Shown: in pieces, positions 1-5,748 of the stretch
Layout: every line of letters begins with the position of its first letter
Numbering within the stretch: position 1 is the stretch's first letter
DNA from: an uncultured Clostridia bacterium
GTDB taxonomy: Bacteria; Bacillota; Clostridia; Lachnospirales; Lachnospiraceae
Direction: 5' to 3'
Length of the DNA: 7,427 bases
Assembly (NCBI GenBank): GCA_947178015.1
Contig: CAMWWW010000106.1
Location: 1 to 7,427, forward strand
Translations under genes and position numbers: made by a program
Notes under the pieces: model-generated
What the model saw: the letters and a program-made list of their open reading frames with translations, nothing else
Databases searched by the model: none
Told to the model about the DNA's origin: nothing

Positions 1-1
1 G

Positions 2-1072
2 ATCAAGCATATCAATCTGTCCGTGGAGCGAGGAAAGATCATGACGCTGATTGGCCCAAACGGTTCCGGGAAGTCTACCATTTTAAAAACGATAACGAAA
101 CATCTGGAAACGATTGCAGGTGTGGTTACAATTGAAAACCAAAATGTATTCAAGTTAAGCAATAAGGAATTGGCAAGACGGCTATCTGTCGTGCTGACGG
201 AACGGATTGATCCAGAATGGATGACTTGTGAACAGGTGGTAGCCATGGGACGTTATCCCTACACGAATTATTTCGGCGCGCTTACAACAGAGGACAGACG
301 GATTGTAGAGGAATCCCTGTCCATGGTGCGGGGAGAAGAGCTGGCAGATAGACCGTTTACGGATATCAGCGACGGACAGCGCCAGCGTATTATGTTGGCA
401 AGGGCTATCTGTCAGCAGCCGGAGATTATCGTGCTGGATGAACCGACCTCTTATCTGGATATTCGCCATAAGATTGAACTGCTAGACATACTGCGCAAGA
501 TGGCCGCAGAAAAAAACGTGGCCGTGGTCATGTCCCTTCACGAGATCGATCTGGCAGCTAAAATTTCCGATCAGATTATTTGTGTGAAGGGGGATCAGAT
601 TGAATTGTCTGGGGCGCCGGAGGAGGTATTTTCCGATGAGAGGATAAGGGAGCTGTATGGACTGCACAGCGGCTCTTTTAATACATTATTCGGGAGTGTG
701 GAGCTGATGGCGCCGGTTGGGGAACCAAGGGTATTTGTGCTTGCCGGAGGCGGGAAAGGGATACCCGTGTATCGATATTTGCAGAAGCATAAGATTGCCT
801 TTTCCACAGGCGTGATTTTTGAAAATGATGTAGATATGCAGGTGGCAAGGGTACTTGCGGCAGAGATTGTATCCGCGCCTGCTTTTTCAAGGATCGACGA
901 CAAGGAGATTGAGGAGGTCAAGCGTCTAATTGACCGGGCTGATTCTTGTATAGACGCCGGGACACCGCTGGGAGAACAGAATGAGCGATACCGGGAAATT
1001 ATTGATTATATCAACAAGCGGGGAAAAAAGTGTCTCACAAAAGAAGAGACATTCCAAGGAAATTTCAAATGA
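2..1072 (+). CDS. ABC transporter ATP-binding protein (FecE/BtuD-like), 5'-truncated by window edge, with extra C-terminal domain
   Basis: This is the ATPase subunit of an importer of the iron-siderophore/haem/cobalamin class, which powers substrate uptake from the cytoplasmic face of the membrane. The frame is open from base 2 (IKHINLS...), so the true start is upstream of the window; the GTG at 23 is not the start. Visible motifs are Walker A GPNGSGKST (53-79), a Q-loop region (VVLTERID, about 197-220), the signature ISDGQRQR (365-388; Asp replaces the second Gly of LSGGQ, a variant I recall in this importer class), Walker B IIVLDEP (428-448) and the switch His in MSLHEIDLA (530-556). The ATPase core ends near base 690. 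A further stretch of about 110 residues (about 698-1040) starts VFVLAGGGKGIPVY and looks Rossmann-like; I cannot name it. The following cbiC gene suggests a corrinoid or cobalt-related substrate, but this is inferred. Partner permease and binding-protein genes are not in the window. Confidence 0.9.
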   Translation: MKHINLSVERGKIMTLIGPNGSGKSTILKTITKHLETIAGVVTIENQNVFKLSNKELARRLSVVLTERIDPEWMTCEQVVAMGRYPYTNYFGALTTEDRRIVEESLSMVRGEELADRPFTDISDGQRQRIMLARAICQQPEIIVLDEPTSYLDIRHKIELLDILRKMAAEKNVAVVMSLHEIDLAAKISDQIICVKGDQIELSGAPEEVFSDERIRELYGLHSGSFNTLFGSVELMAPVGEPRVFVLAGGGKGIPVYRYLQKHKIAFSTGVIFENDVDMQVARVLAAEIVSAPAFSRIDDKEIEEVKRLIDRADSCIDAGTPLGEQNERYREIIDYINKRGKKCLTKEETFQGNFK

Positions 1073-1191
1073 AACCCAACGATATGCCCGTATATACAAC
1101 AGAGGAGAGATCTGACGGCATCAGAAAATAAGAGAGCGGGCGATTGAAATGCTTCGGCAGAAGGCGGCAGGGAGGTTAGAATGGAAGGAAT
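1069..1191 (+). pseudogene. possible remnant of a small or broken gene between the ABC ATPase and cbiC
   Basis: An ATG at 1069 overlaps the ATPase stop codon in an ATGA junction and has an AAGGA-like site just upstream, as in translationally coupled genes. The frame stops after 20 codons (TAA at 1129), starting MKPNDMPVYTTEERS. Adding a single base shift in the AAAA run at 1125-1128 would continue into a protein-like frame (RERAIEMLRQKAAGRLE) that ends with TAG at 1189-1191, overlapping the cbiC start by 11 bases. This could be a decayed short gene, a real 20-residue peptide, or chance. I do not recognise the sequence. Confidence 0.25.
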
Positions 1192-1813
1192 AGAACATGT
1201 ACGTCCAGAGGAGATTGAAAAGAGAAGCTTTGAGATAATTGGGAAGGAGCTTTATGAAAGAGGAATTTCTATTCCCATAGAGCAGGAAATGATTACAAAA
1301 AGAGTCATTCATACCACAGCAGACTTTGATTATGCAAAAACACTTACCTTTTCAAAGAATTCTCCTAAGATTCTGAAGGATCTGTTTTATCACGGCGCAG
1401 ATATTGTGACAGATACGAACATGGCTTTGGCGGGGATCAACAAAAAGGTGCTAGAACGATTTGGAGGCGTGGCCCATTGCTATATGGCAGAAGAAGAGGT
1501 TGCCCGTCTGGCAGAGGAGCGCGGAATTACCCGCGCCGCCATTAGCATGGAAAAGGCGGCGCAGATCAGGAAGCCGGTTGTTTTTGTCATAGGCAATGCA
1601 CCCACGGCACTGATACGATTATATGAGATGATACAGGAGGGCAGTTGGAGACCGGCATTTATTATTGGGGTTCCGGTTGGGTTTGTCAACGTAGAAGCGG
1701 CAAAGGAGCTGATTCAAAAGACAAATGTTCCCTCTATTGTGAATGTAGGCAGAAAGGGCGGCAGTAATGTAGCGGCTGCTATCTGCAATGCTGTTCTGTA
1801 TGGGATAAGGTGA
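1181..1813 (+). CDS. cbiC: precorrin-8X methylmutase (cobalt-precorrin-8 methylmutase)
   Basis: This cytoplasmic enzyme of cobalamin synthesis moves the methyl group from C-11 to C-12 of (cobalt-)precorrin-8 to give (cob/hydrogenobyrinic) cobyrinic acid. The 210-residue length is normal for CbiC/CobH. Family hallmarks seen are the N-terminal P-x-EIE-x-RSFEII segment (residues 9-20), HTTADFDYA at 44-52 with the expected catalytic His44, VTDTNMALAGI at 76-86, GNAPTAL at 138-144, GVPVGFVNVEAAK at 163-175 and GRKGGSNVAAA at 190-200. The start is supported by GGGAGG at 1170-1175 and by the conserved N-terminus beginning immediately after it. The adjoining genes are an importer ATPase and a cysteine-rich protein. 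In a likely anaerobe the cobalt-early substrate is expected (CbiC rather than CobH), but the sequence alone does not distinguish them. All key residues appear intact. Confidence 0.96.
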   Translation: MEGIEHVRPEEIEKRSFEIIGKELYERGISIPIEQEMITKRVIHTTADFDYAKTLTFSKNSPKILKDLFYHGADIVTDTNMALAGINKKVLERFGGVAHCYMAEEEVARLAEERGITRAAISMEKAAQIRKPVVFVIGNAPTALIRLYEMIQEGSWRPAFIIGVPVGFVNVEAAKELIQKTNVPSIVNVGRKGGSNVAAAICNAVLYGIR

Positions 1814-1817
1814 TCGT

Positions 1818-2054
1818 ATGGAGAATTCTTATCGCTTTTTTGAAAACAGGGAATGTAAATATTTCCCTTGTCACAGAGGACTAGATAATTTTAACTGTTT
1901 ATTTTGCTATTGTCCATTATACCAGAGGGAAAACTGCCCGGGAAATCCTCGATATATGGAAAGGGGAGAAAGAAGGATAAAAGTTTGTACCGGCTGTACA
2001 TTTCCCCATCAGCCAGAAAACTATGATGTCATTATTCAATTATTAAAACAATAA
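1818..2054 (+). CDS. cysteine-rich small-domain protein, putative metal binding
   Basis: This 78-residue protein has eight cysteines (13, 18, 27, 30, 32, 40, 57, 60) plus His19 and His64, arranged as C-x4-CH, C-x2-C-x-C, C and C-x2-C. The pattern and the opening RFFENRECKYFPCH match the 'cysteine-rich small domain' family, which I recall as a stand-alone protein or fused to cobalamin enzymes such as threonine-phosphate decarboxylase. Metal binding (zinc, cobalt or an iron-sulfur cluster) is inferred from the cysteines. The start ATG lies 4 bases after the cbiC stop, and its AAGGTG ribosome binding site (1807-1812) lies inside the end of cbiC, so translation is probably coupled. The position suggests a role in cobalt handling or corrinoid synthesis, but no reaction can be assigned. 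Confidence 0.85.
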   Translation: MENSYRFFENRECKYFPCHRGLDNFNCLFCYCPLYQRENCPGNPRYMERGERRIKVCTGCTFPHQPENYDVIIQLLKQ

Positions 2055-2058
2055 AAGG

Positions 2059-2084
2059 ATAAGGTTTGACAGACCAAATCTTAT
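2059..2084 (+). terminator. weak hairpin after the corrinoid genes, possible terminator
   Basis: ATAAGGTTTG (2059-2068) can pair with CAAATCTTAT (2075-2084) through 10 pairs including one G-U, closing a 6-base loop. It lies 5 bases after the cysteine-rich gene, where a terminator is expected. The stem is AU-rich, and the tail TAAAATGG lacks a proper T-tract, so function as an intrinsic terminator is doubtful. Confidence 0.3.
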
Positions 2085-2146
2085 TAAAATGGTTCTTATG
2101 ACCGAAGGAGCAGGTGGTGATGGGAAAAGAGAGACCGGAAATGATA

Positions 2147-2175
2147 TTGACAAGCGAACGGTGTTCGGATATAAT
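2147..2175 (+). promoter_or_regulatory. consensus sigma-A promoter of the tetR-MATE operon
   Basis: TTGACA (2147-2152) and TATAAT (2170-2175) are both perfect consensus hexamers separated by exactly 17 bases. Transcription should start near 2182, giving a very short leader before the GGAGGT ribosome binding site at 2200-2205 and the ATG at 2211. So strong a promoter normally needs repression, which fits the two palindromes built into it. Confidence 0.9.
2154..2168 (+). promoter_or_regulatory. palindromic operator 1, in the -35/-10 spacer
   Basis: CGAAC-GGT-GTTCG (2155-2167) is a palindrome with 5-base arms lying between the -35 and -10 elements, so a bound repressor would block RNA polymerase. 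It closely resembles operator 2 (centres about 29 bases apart). It is most likely the binding site of the TetR protein encoded immediately downstream; this assignment is inferred from position and symmetry. Confidence 0.75.
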
Positions 2176-2182
2176 AATTGTT

Positions 2183-2197
2183 GCGAACACTGTTCGC
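2183..2197 (+). promoter_or_regulatory. palindromic operator 2, at the transcription start
   Basis: GCGAACA-C-TGTTCGC is a 15-base palindrome with perfect 7-base arms, just downstream of the -10 element and covering the expected start of transcription. Its arms repeat the CGAAC/GTTCG core of operator 1. In RNA it could also form a 6-bp hairpin with a 3-base loop at the extreme 5' end of the message, directly before the ribosome binding site. Confidence 0.8.
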
Positions 2198-2210
2198 TTG
2201 GAGGTATAAA

Positions 2211-2798
2211 ATGGCTAAAAAAGGCTTAACGAAGGACATTATAATTCATGCTGCATTATTTCAAATTGAGGAAAATGGTTTGTCTGCGTTTTCTTTACGG
2301 AATCTGGCGTCCGTGCTAGAGATTCAAGTTTCATCACTGTACAACCACATTCAGGGACAGAATGATCTGCTGGCAGAGGTGGGGTTTTGTGCAGTTCATA
2401 TGCTTACGGAGCTAGAAGAGGCTGCAATAAAAGATAAGCAGCGAGATGAAGCATTGTTTGCCCTTGCAGATGCATACCGTTTATTTGCCAAGGAGCATAC
2501 GGAGCTTTACCGAATTATTATGGGGGTGCATACGTTCCATATTCCTCTATTAGAATCAGCTGCAGAAAAGATTGCAGAACCCATATTGCGTGTTATTTCT
2601 GATTATGGCGTGGAAGGGGAGATGCAGATCCATTATCAGCGTATGTTGCGCAGTGTTATGCATGGTTTTTTCTCACATGAAAACAGCGGCGGTTTTTCTG
2701 TTTCTTCCATCAGCAAAGACACTAGCTATCGGTTTTCCATCCGATGTATCGCCGCGCAGTTAAATGCAGAGGAGGATGCGCTCAATGCAAGCAGATAA
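2211..2798 (+). CDS. TetR/AcrR-family transcriptional repressor (WHG-type C-terminal domain)
   Basis: This 195-residue protein probably binds DNA as a dimer and represses its own operon until an effector binds. Residues about 8-55 form the TetR helix-turn-helix domain (DIIIHAALFQIEENG, then FSLRNLASVL, then SSLYNHIQGQNDLL). The C-terminal half carries a motif of the WHG ligand-binding family, MLRSVMHGFF followed by SGGF. The start at 2211 is chosen because GGAGGT (2200-2205) lies 5 bases upstream. An in-frame TTG at 2178 would translate through operator 2 and precedes the likely transcription start, so it is rejected. The gene overlaps the MATE transporter by 14 bases, so the two are probably translated together and the repressor most likely controls that pump. 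The ligand is unknown. Confidence 0.93.
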   Translation: MAKKGLTKDIIIHAALFQIEENGLSAFSLRNLASVLEIQVSSLYNHIQGQNDLLAEVGFCAVHMLTELEEAAIKDKQRDEALFALADAYRLFAKEHTELYRIIMGVHTFHIPLLESAAEKIAEPILRVISDYGVEGEMQIHYQRMLRSVMHGFFSHENSGGFSVSSISKDTSYRFSIRCIAAQLNAEEDALNASR

Positions 2799-4131
2799 TA
2801 CAGAGCTCTTTGCAAGTATGCCCGTTTCGAAGGCAGTTATAACATTGGTAATCCCTACCGTCATCAGCCAGATCATAACGGTTATCTATAATATGGCAGA
2901 TACATTTTTTATTGGACAAATGAACGATCCAGACCAAGTCGCTGCGGCGACATTGGCAATGCCCCCGTTTGTAATGCTTACGGGGATTGCGAATTTATTT
3001 GGAATAGGGGGTTCTAGTTTCATTTCGCGGAGTCTTGGTGTTGGAGATTCAGAGAAAGCGAAAAAATGTGCGGCTTTTAGCATATGGACGGCAGCTATTG
3101 TTGCACTTGTTTTTGGCGCTGCTATGTATCTGCTCCGTCCTGTTATTTTTCCTTTGCTTGGCACAGATGTAGATACATATGGTTACTGTTCGGATTATGT
3201 TTTATGGACAATTGCTGTTGGCGGAGTACCTACTGTTTTGAACGCTTGTCTGGCGCATCTTGTCCGGGCAGAAGGATATTCTAGGGAAGCCAGTTTTGGC
3301 GTGGCTTTTGGTGGTATTATAAATATTGTCCTTGATCCTGTTTTGATATTTTCCCTGAAGCTTGGAGTCACAGGGGCAGCAATCGCCACGATGATGTCAA
3401 ACGTAATTGCTATGATTTATTTTATTCTGCTTTTACACAAAAACAGAGAGCGGACCGTAATGAAATTTGCGCTGCGGAATTATACCTTACAGCATGGGAT
3501 TCCCAGAGAGATATTGCTTGTCGGTTTTCCAAGTTTTGTGATGATGTTGATGGGCGTCCTCTCGAATACCGTGCTGAACAAGATGGTGGTCTCTTATTCC
3601 AATCAGGCAATAGCAGGAATGGGGATTGCCAAAAAGATTGATATGCTGGCTTTTGCCATCGCTAATGGGATGACGCAAGGAGTACTTCCGTTGATCGGAT
3701 ACAATTATGCGGCAGGAAACCATTCTCGTATGCAGTCTATTATCAAAACGGCGTTTCTATACAGTGTGACCATTGCTGCTGCTGGTACCATATTGCTGTA
3801 TACTTGTGCAGTTCCAGTGGTAAGGGGATTTATTGATGACGCTGAGACCGTTGCGTATGGACAGCATTTTCTCAAAATTATTTGTATTACTTGTCCAGCC
3901 GTTTCCGTAACGATGATGATTATATCTATTTTTCAGGCTACTGGACAGAAAACGAAGCCAATGATTCTATCATTGCTGCGTAAAGGTGGGCTGGATATTC
4001 CCTTTATGTTACTTATGAACGCGGCGGCTGGTGCAAATGGTATACCATGGGCAACGCCCATTGCAGACTGTCTTGCGATGGGATTGGCGTTAGTTTTGTT
4101 TATTTCATACAGGAAACACTTATCTATGTAG
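2785..4131 (+). CDS. MATE-family multidrug/toxin efflux transporter
   Basis: This 448-residue inner-membrane protein is expected to export cationic drugs, dyes or metabolites in exchange for Na+ or H+. It has the usual length and about 12 hydrophobic helices in two related halves. The N-terminal half shows the MATE signature region IPTVISQIITVIYNMADTFF, then FGIGGSSFISRSLG. The second half has the matching FPSFVMMLMGVLSN and the conserved QGVLPLIGYNYAAGN. The start at 2785 is chosen over in-frame ATGs at 2764 and 2776 because AGGAGG (2769-2774) sits about 10 bases upstream of it; the ATG at 2776 is too close and 2764 lies before the site. The start lies inside the end of the tetR gene, indicating translational coupling. 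It resembles clostridial MepA-like pumps, but substrates cannot be predicted. Confidence 0.94.
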   Translation: MQADNTELFASMPVSKAVITLVIPTVISQIITVIYNMADTFFIGQMNDPDQVAAATLAMPPFVMLTGIANLFGIGGSSFISRSLGVGDSEKAKKCAAFSIWTAAIVALVFGAAMYLLRPVIFPLLGTDVDTYGYCSDYVLWTIAVGGVPTVLNACLAHLVRAEGYSREASFGVAFGGIINIVLDPVLIFSLKLGVTGAAIATMMSNVIAMIYFILLLHKNRERTVMKFALRNYTLQHGIPREILLVGFPSFVMMLMGVLSNTVLNKMVVSYSNQAIAGMGIAKKIDMLAFAIANGMTQGVLPLIGYNYAAGNHSRMQSIIKTAFLYSVTIAAAGTILLYTCAVPVVRGFIDDAETVAYGQHFLKIICITCPAVSVTMMIISIFQATGQKTKPMILSLLRKGGLDIPFMLLMNAAAGANGIPWATPIADCLAMGLALVLFISYRKHLSM

Positions 4132-4199
4132 CAGACGCTGAGAAAGAGCCATAACAAGGCTTCAACAAAGTTATAACCTAAAAGTATATACTGATAAAC

Positions 4200-4231
4200 A
4201 AATCGAGACTTCTTTGGAAGTCTCGATTTTT
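4200..4231 (+). terminator. strong intrinsic terminator after the MATE gene
   Basis: AAATCGAGACTTC (4200-4212) pairs perfectly with GAAGTCTCGATTT (4217-4229) around a TTTG loop, and the descending arm merges into five T residues (4227-4231). It closes the tetR-MATE unit. The 68 bases between the stop codon and this stem show only short AT palindromes and no gene. Confidence 0.93.
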
Positions 4232-4321
4232 GTATACTGTAGAAAAGCAACAGGAAAAGGTATGGTTATGAATCATTTTATTCTTGATATTTTTCAGGAA
4301 GGTTAGTAGGAGGAAAGAATT

Positions 4322-5104
4322 ATGAGAAGAAGTATGATAAGGAAGATTGTGGCGATAGCAACGGGTATGATTCTGACGGTCAGTCTTGCGGCGTGTAGCA
4401 GTCAGGGCAGTGGGAGTACGGTCCCAGAAGTCCAGCGGAACAAAGAAAGTGTGACATCAGATAGCGTACAGGCGTCTACGGTTCAGCCAAGTGAAGCGCA
4501 GAAGGAAAAGGAGACAGAAAGCCAAACAGAGCAGTCGGCTAAAGTAGATACAGAAGTTACTGCGGAGAATACAGAGCAGTCGTTACCAGAAAAGGGAAAG
4601 ACACTTGTTGTTTATTATTCAGCATCAGGAAATACAGAAGCTGTCGCAGGTTACATTGCAGCGGCGACGGATGCGGATATTTTTGTATTGGAACCAGTTG
4701 AGCCATATAGCAGAGCAGATTTAAATTGGTCGGATAACAGTAGTCGTGTTGTATATGAACACGATAATCTTGAAGCAAGGAATGTGGAGTTAGTGGCGGC
4801 GACTGTGGAAGACTGGGAATCCTATGACACCATTTTTATCGGGTATCCTATTTGGTGGCATATTGCGGCATGGCCAGTAGATGGGTTTATTGCGGCGAAT
4901 GATTTTACAGGAAAGACGGTGATTCCTTTCTGCACTTCTTCCAGCTCTGGATTGGGTGAAAGCGGGAAATTATTGGCAGAAGCAGCCGGAACCGGAAATT
5001 GGCTGGAGGGAGAGCGCTTTTCTTCCAACGCTTCTGAGGAAACGGTTCGGGCATGGGTGGAAAGTCTGGATCAGATAAAGGATACAACAAATTCTGCGCA
5101 ATAG
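4322..5104 (+). CDS. flavodoxin-domain lipoprotein, membrane-anchored
   Basis: This 260-residue lipoprotein should be exported and anchored on the outer face of the membrane, carrying a flavodoxin domain that binds FMN for electron transfer. A basic start (MRRSMIRK) and hydrophobic helix end at the lipobox L-A-A-C with Cys25. Residues about 26-90 are a Ser/Thr/Gln/Glu-rich linker without predicted structure. The flavodoxin domain (about 92-250) has the FMN phosphate loop SASGNT (100-105), the YPIWWHIAAWP segment (175-185) and the PFCTSSSSG loop (202-210), as in the flavodoxin_4 type. AGGAGG (4308-4313) lies 8 bases before the ATG. It is the first gene of a probable three-gene operon. I see no convincing promoter in 4232-4307. 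Whether FMN is loaded outside the cell is not evident. Confidence 0.9.
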   Translation: MRRSMIRKIVAIATGMILTVSLAACSSQGSGSTVPEVQRNKESVTSDSVQASTVQPSEAQKEKETESQTEQSAKVDTEVTAENTEQSLPEKGKTLVVYYSASGNTEAVAGYIAAATDADIFVLEPVEPYSRADLNWSDNSSRVVYEHDNLEARNVELVAATVEDWESYDTIFIGYPIWWHIAAWPVDGFIAANDFTGKTVIPFCTSSSSGLGESGKLLAEAAGTGNWLEGERFSSNASEETVRAWVESLDQIKDTTNSAQ

Positions 5105-5172
5105 GATAGGGAAATTACGGGATTAATTTTGGTAAACGTGATAAAAATATACCATAATAAGGGAGGTACCAT

Positions 5173-5715
5173 ATGGAATGTGGGTATAAGAATATTTTGG
5201 CGATAGTAGGAAGTCCAAGAAAAGGCGGAAATTCAGATATTTTATGTGAGGAATTTTTACATGGAGCATTGGATGCGGGGAATTCCGTAGAGAAACTATA
5301 TCTTCAAGATAAAAAAATCGGCGGCTGTTGTGCCTGTTATGGATGCCGGGAAACAGGAGAGTGTGTGCAGAAGGATGACATGGCAAAGCTGCTCGAAAAA
5401 ATGATAGAGGCAGATGTGATAGTATTGGCAACTCCTGTTTATTTTTATGCTATGAGCGGACAGATGAAAGTTATGATTGACCGCACGTTACCACGCTATA
5501 GAGAGATAGTGAATAAAGAATTTTACTTTATTGCCACGGCTGCCGCTGGGAAGTCCTCTATGGTACGAACCATGGATGGTCTGTATGGTTTTACGGATTG
5601 TCTGCCGGGTGCTAAAGTGAGGGGAACCATCTATGGAGAGGGTGTTTATCAAAAAGGCGAGGTAATCTCCACACAGGCAATGGAACAAGCTTATGAGATG
5701 GGTAAGCATGTGTAG
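5173..5715 (+). CDS. flavodoxin-fold NAD(P)H-dependent FMN reductase / iron-sulfur flavoprotein-like
   Basis: This 180-residue cytoplasmic protein (no signal peptide) belongs to the NADPH-dependent FMN reductase group. The FMN phosphate-binding loop is GSPRKGGNSD (13-22), and the flavin-side segment is TPVYFYAMSGQMKVMIDR (87-104). Between them are Cys52, Cys55, Cys58 and Cys64, spaced C-x2-C-x2-C-x5-C, the arrangement known from archaeal iron-sulfur flavoprotein (Isf), where it holds a 4Fe-4S cluster; Cys53 is an extra cysteine. Many clostridial homologues share this loop and are annotated only as flavodoxin-family proteins, so the cluster is likely but unproven. The start is supported by GGGAGG at 5161-5166. 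It lies 68 bases after the flavodoxin lipoprotein and 33 bases before the hydrolase lipoprotein, consistent with an operon. It could pass electrons between NAD(P)H or ferredoxin and a flavin partner. Confidence 0.9.
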   Translation: MECGYKNILAIVGSPRKGGNSDILCEEFLHGALDAGNSVEKLYLQDKKIGGCCACYGCRETGECVQKDDMAKLLEKMIEADVIVLATPVYFYAMSGQMKVMIDRTLPRYREIVNKEFYFIATAAAGKSSMVRTMDGLYGFTDCLPGAKVRGTIYGEGVYQKGEVISTQAMEQAYEMGKHV

Positions 5716-5748
5716 GGAACAAAAGCAAGGCGACGTTAAGGAGAAAAT

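Noticed and set aside
595..921. Long minus-strand open frame opposite the ABC ATPase gene, and similar minus-strand frames opposite other genes (for example 5840-6181 and 3933-4250)
   Set aside because: Low-complexity or unfamiliar products, no ribosome binding sites or promoters, and fully overlapped by well-supported plus-strand genes.
2066..2090. TTGACA at 2066-2071 as a second promoter
   Set aside because: The only -10-like sequence (TAAAAT, 2085-2090) is 13 bases away, too close, and the hexamer lies in a hairpin arm.
2120..2209. 29-codon reading frame beginning MGKERPEMILTSE with AAGGAG upstream, ending at the tetR ribosome binding site
   Set aside because: It spans the tetR promoter and both operators, whose sequence explains the region. 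The main transcript starts inside it, so it would need read-through transcription to be translated.
2178..2210. Upstream TTG start for the TetR protein adding 11 residues
   Set aside because: It lies before the likely transcription start, would translate through operator 2, has no ribosome binding site, and the added residues are not TetR-like.
4262..4306. Short leader reading frame (MVMNHFILDIFQEG) with a GGAAAAGG site, ending just before the flavodoxin gene's ribosome binding site
   Set aside because: Too short and without regulatory codon runs or an attenuator structure; chance is the simplest explanation.
5129..5158. Possible internal promoter TTGGTA-18-CATAAT before the iron-sulfur flavoprotein-like gene
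   Set aside because: Transcription would begin in or after the GGGAGG site, leaving the message without a ribosome binding site.
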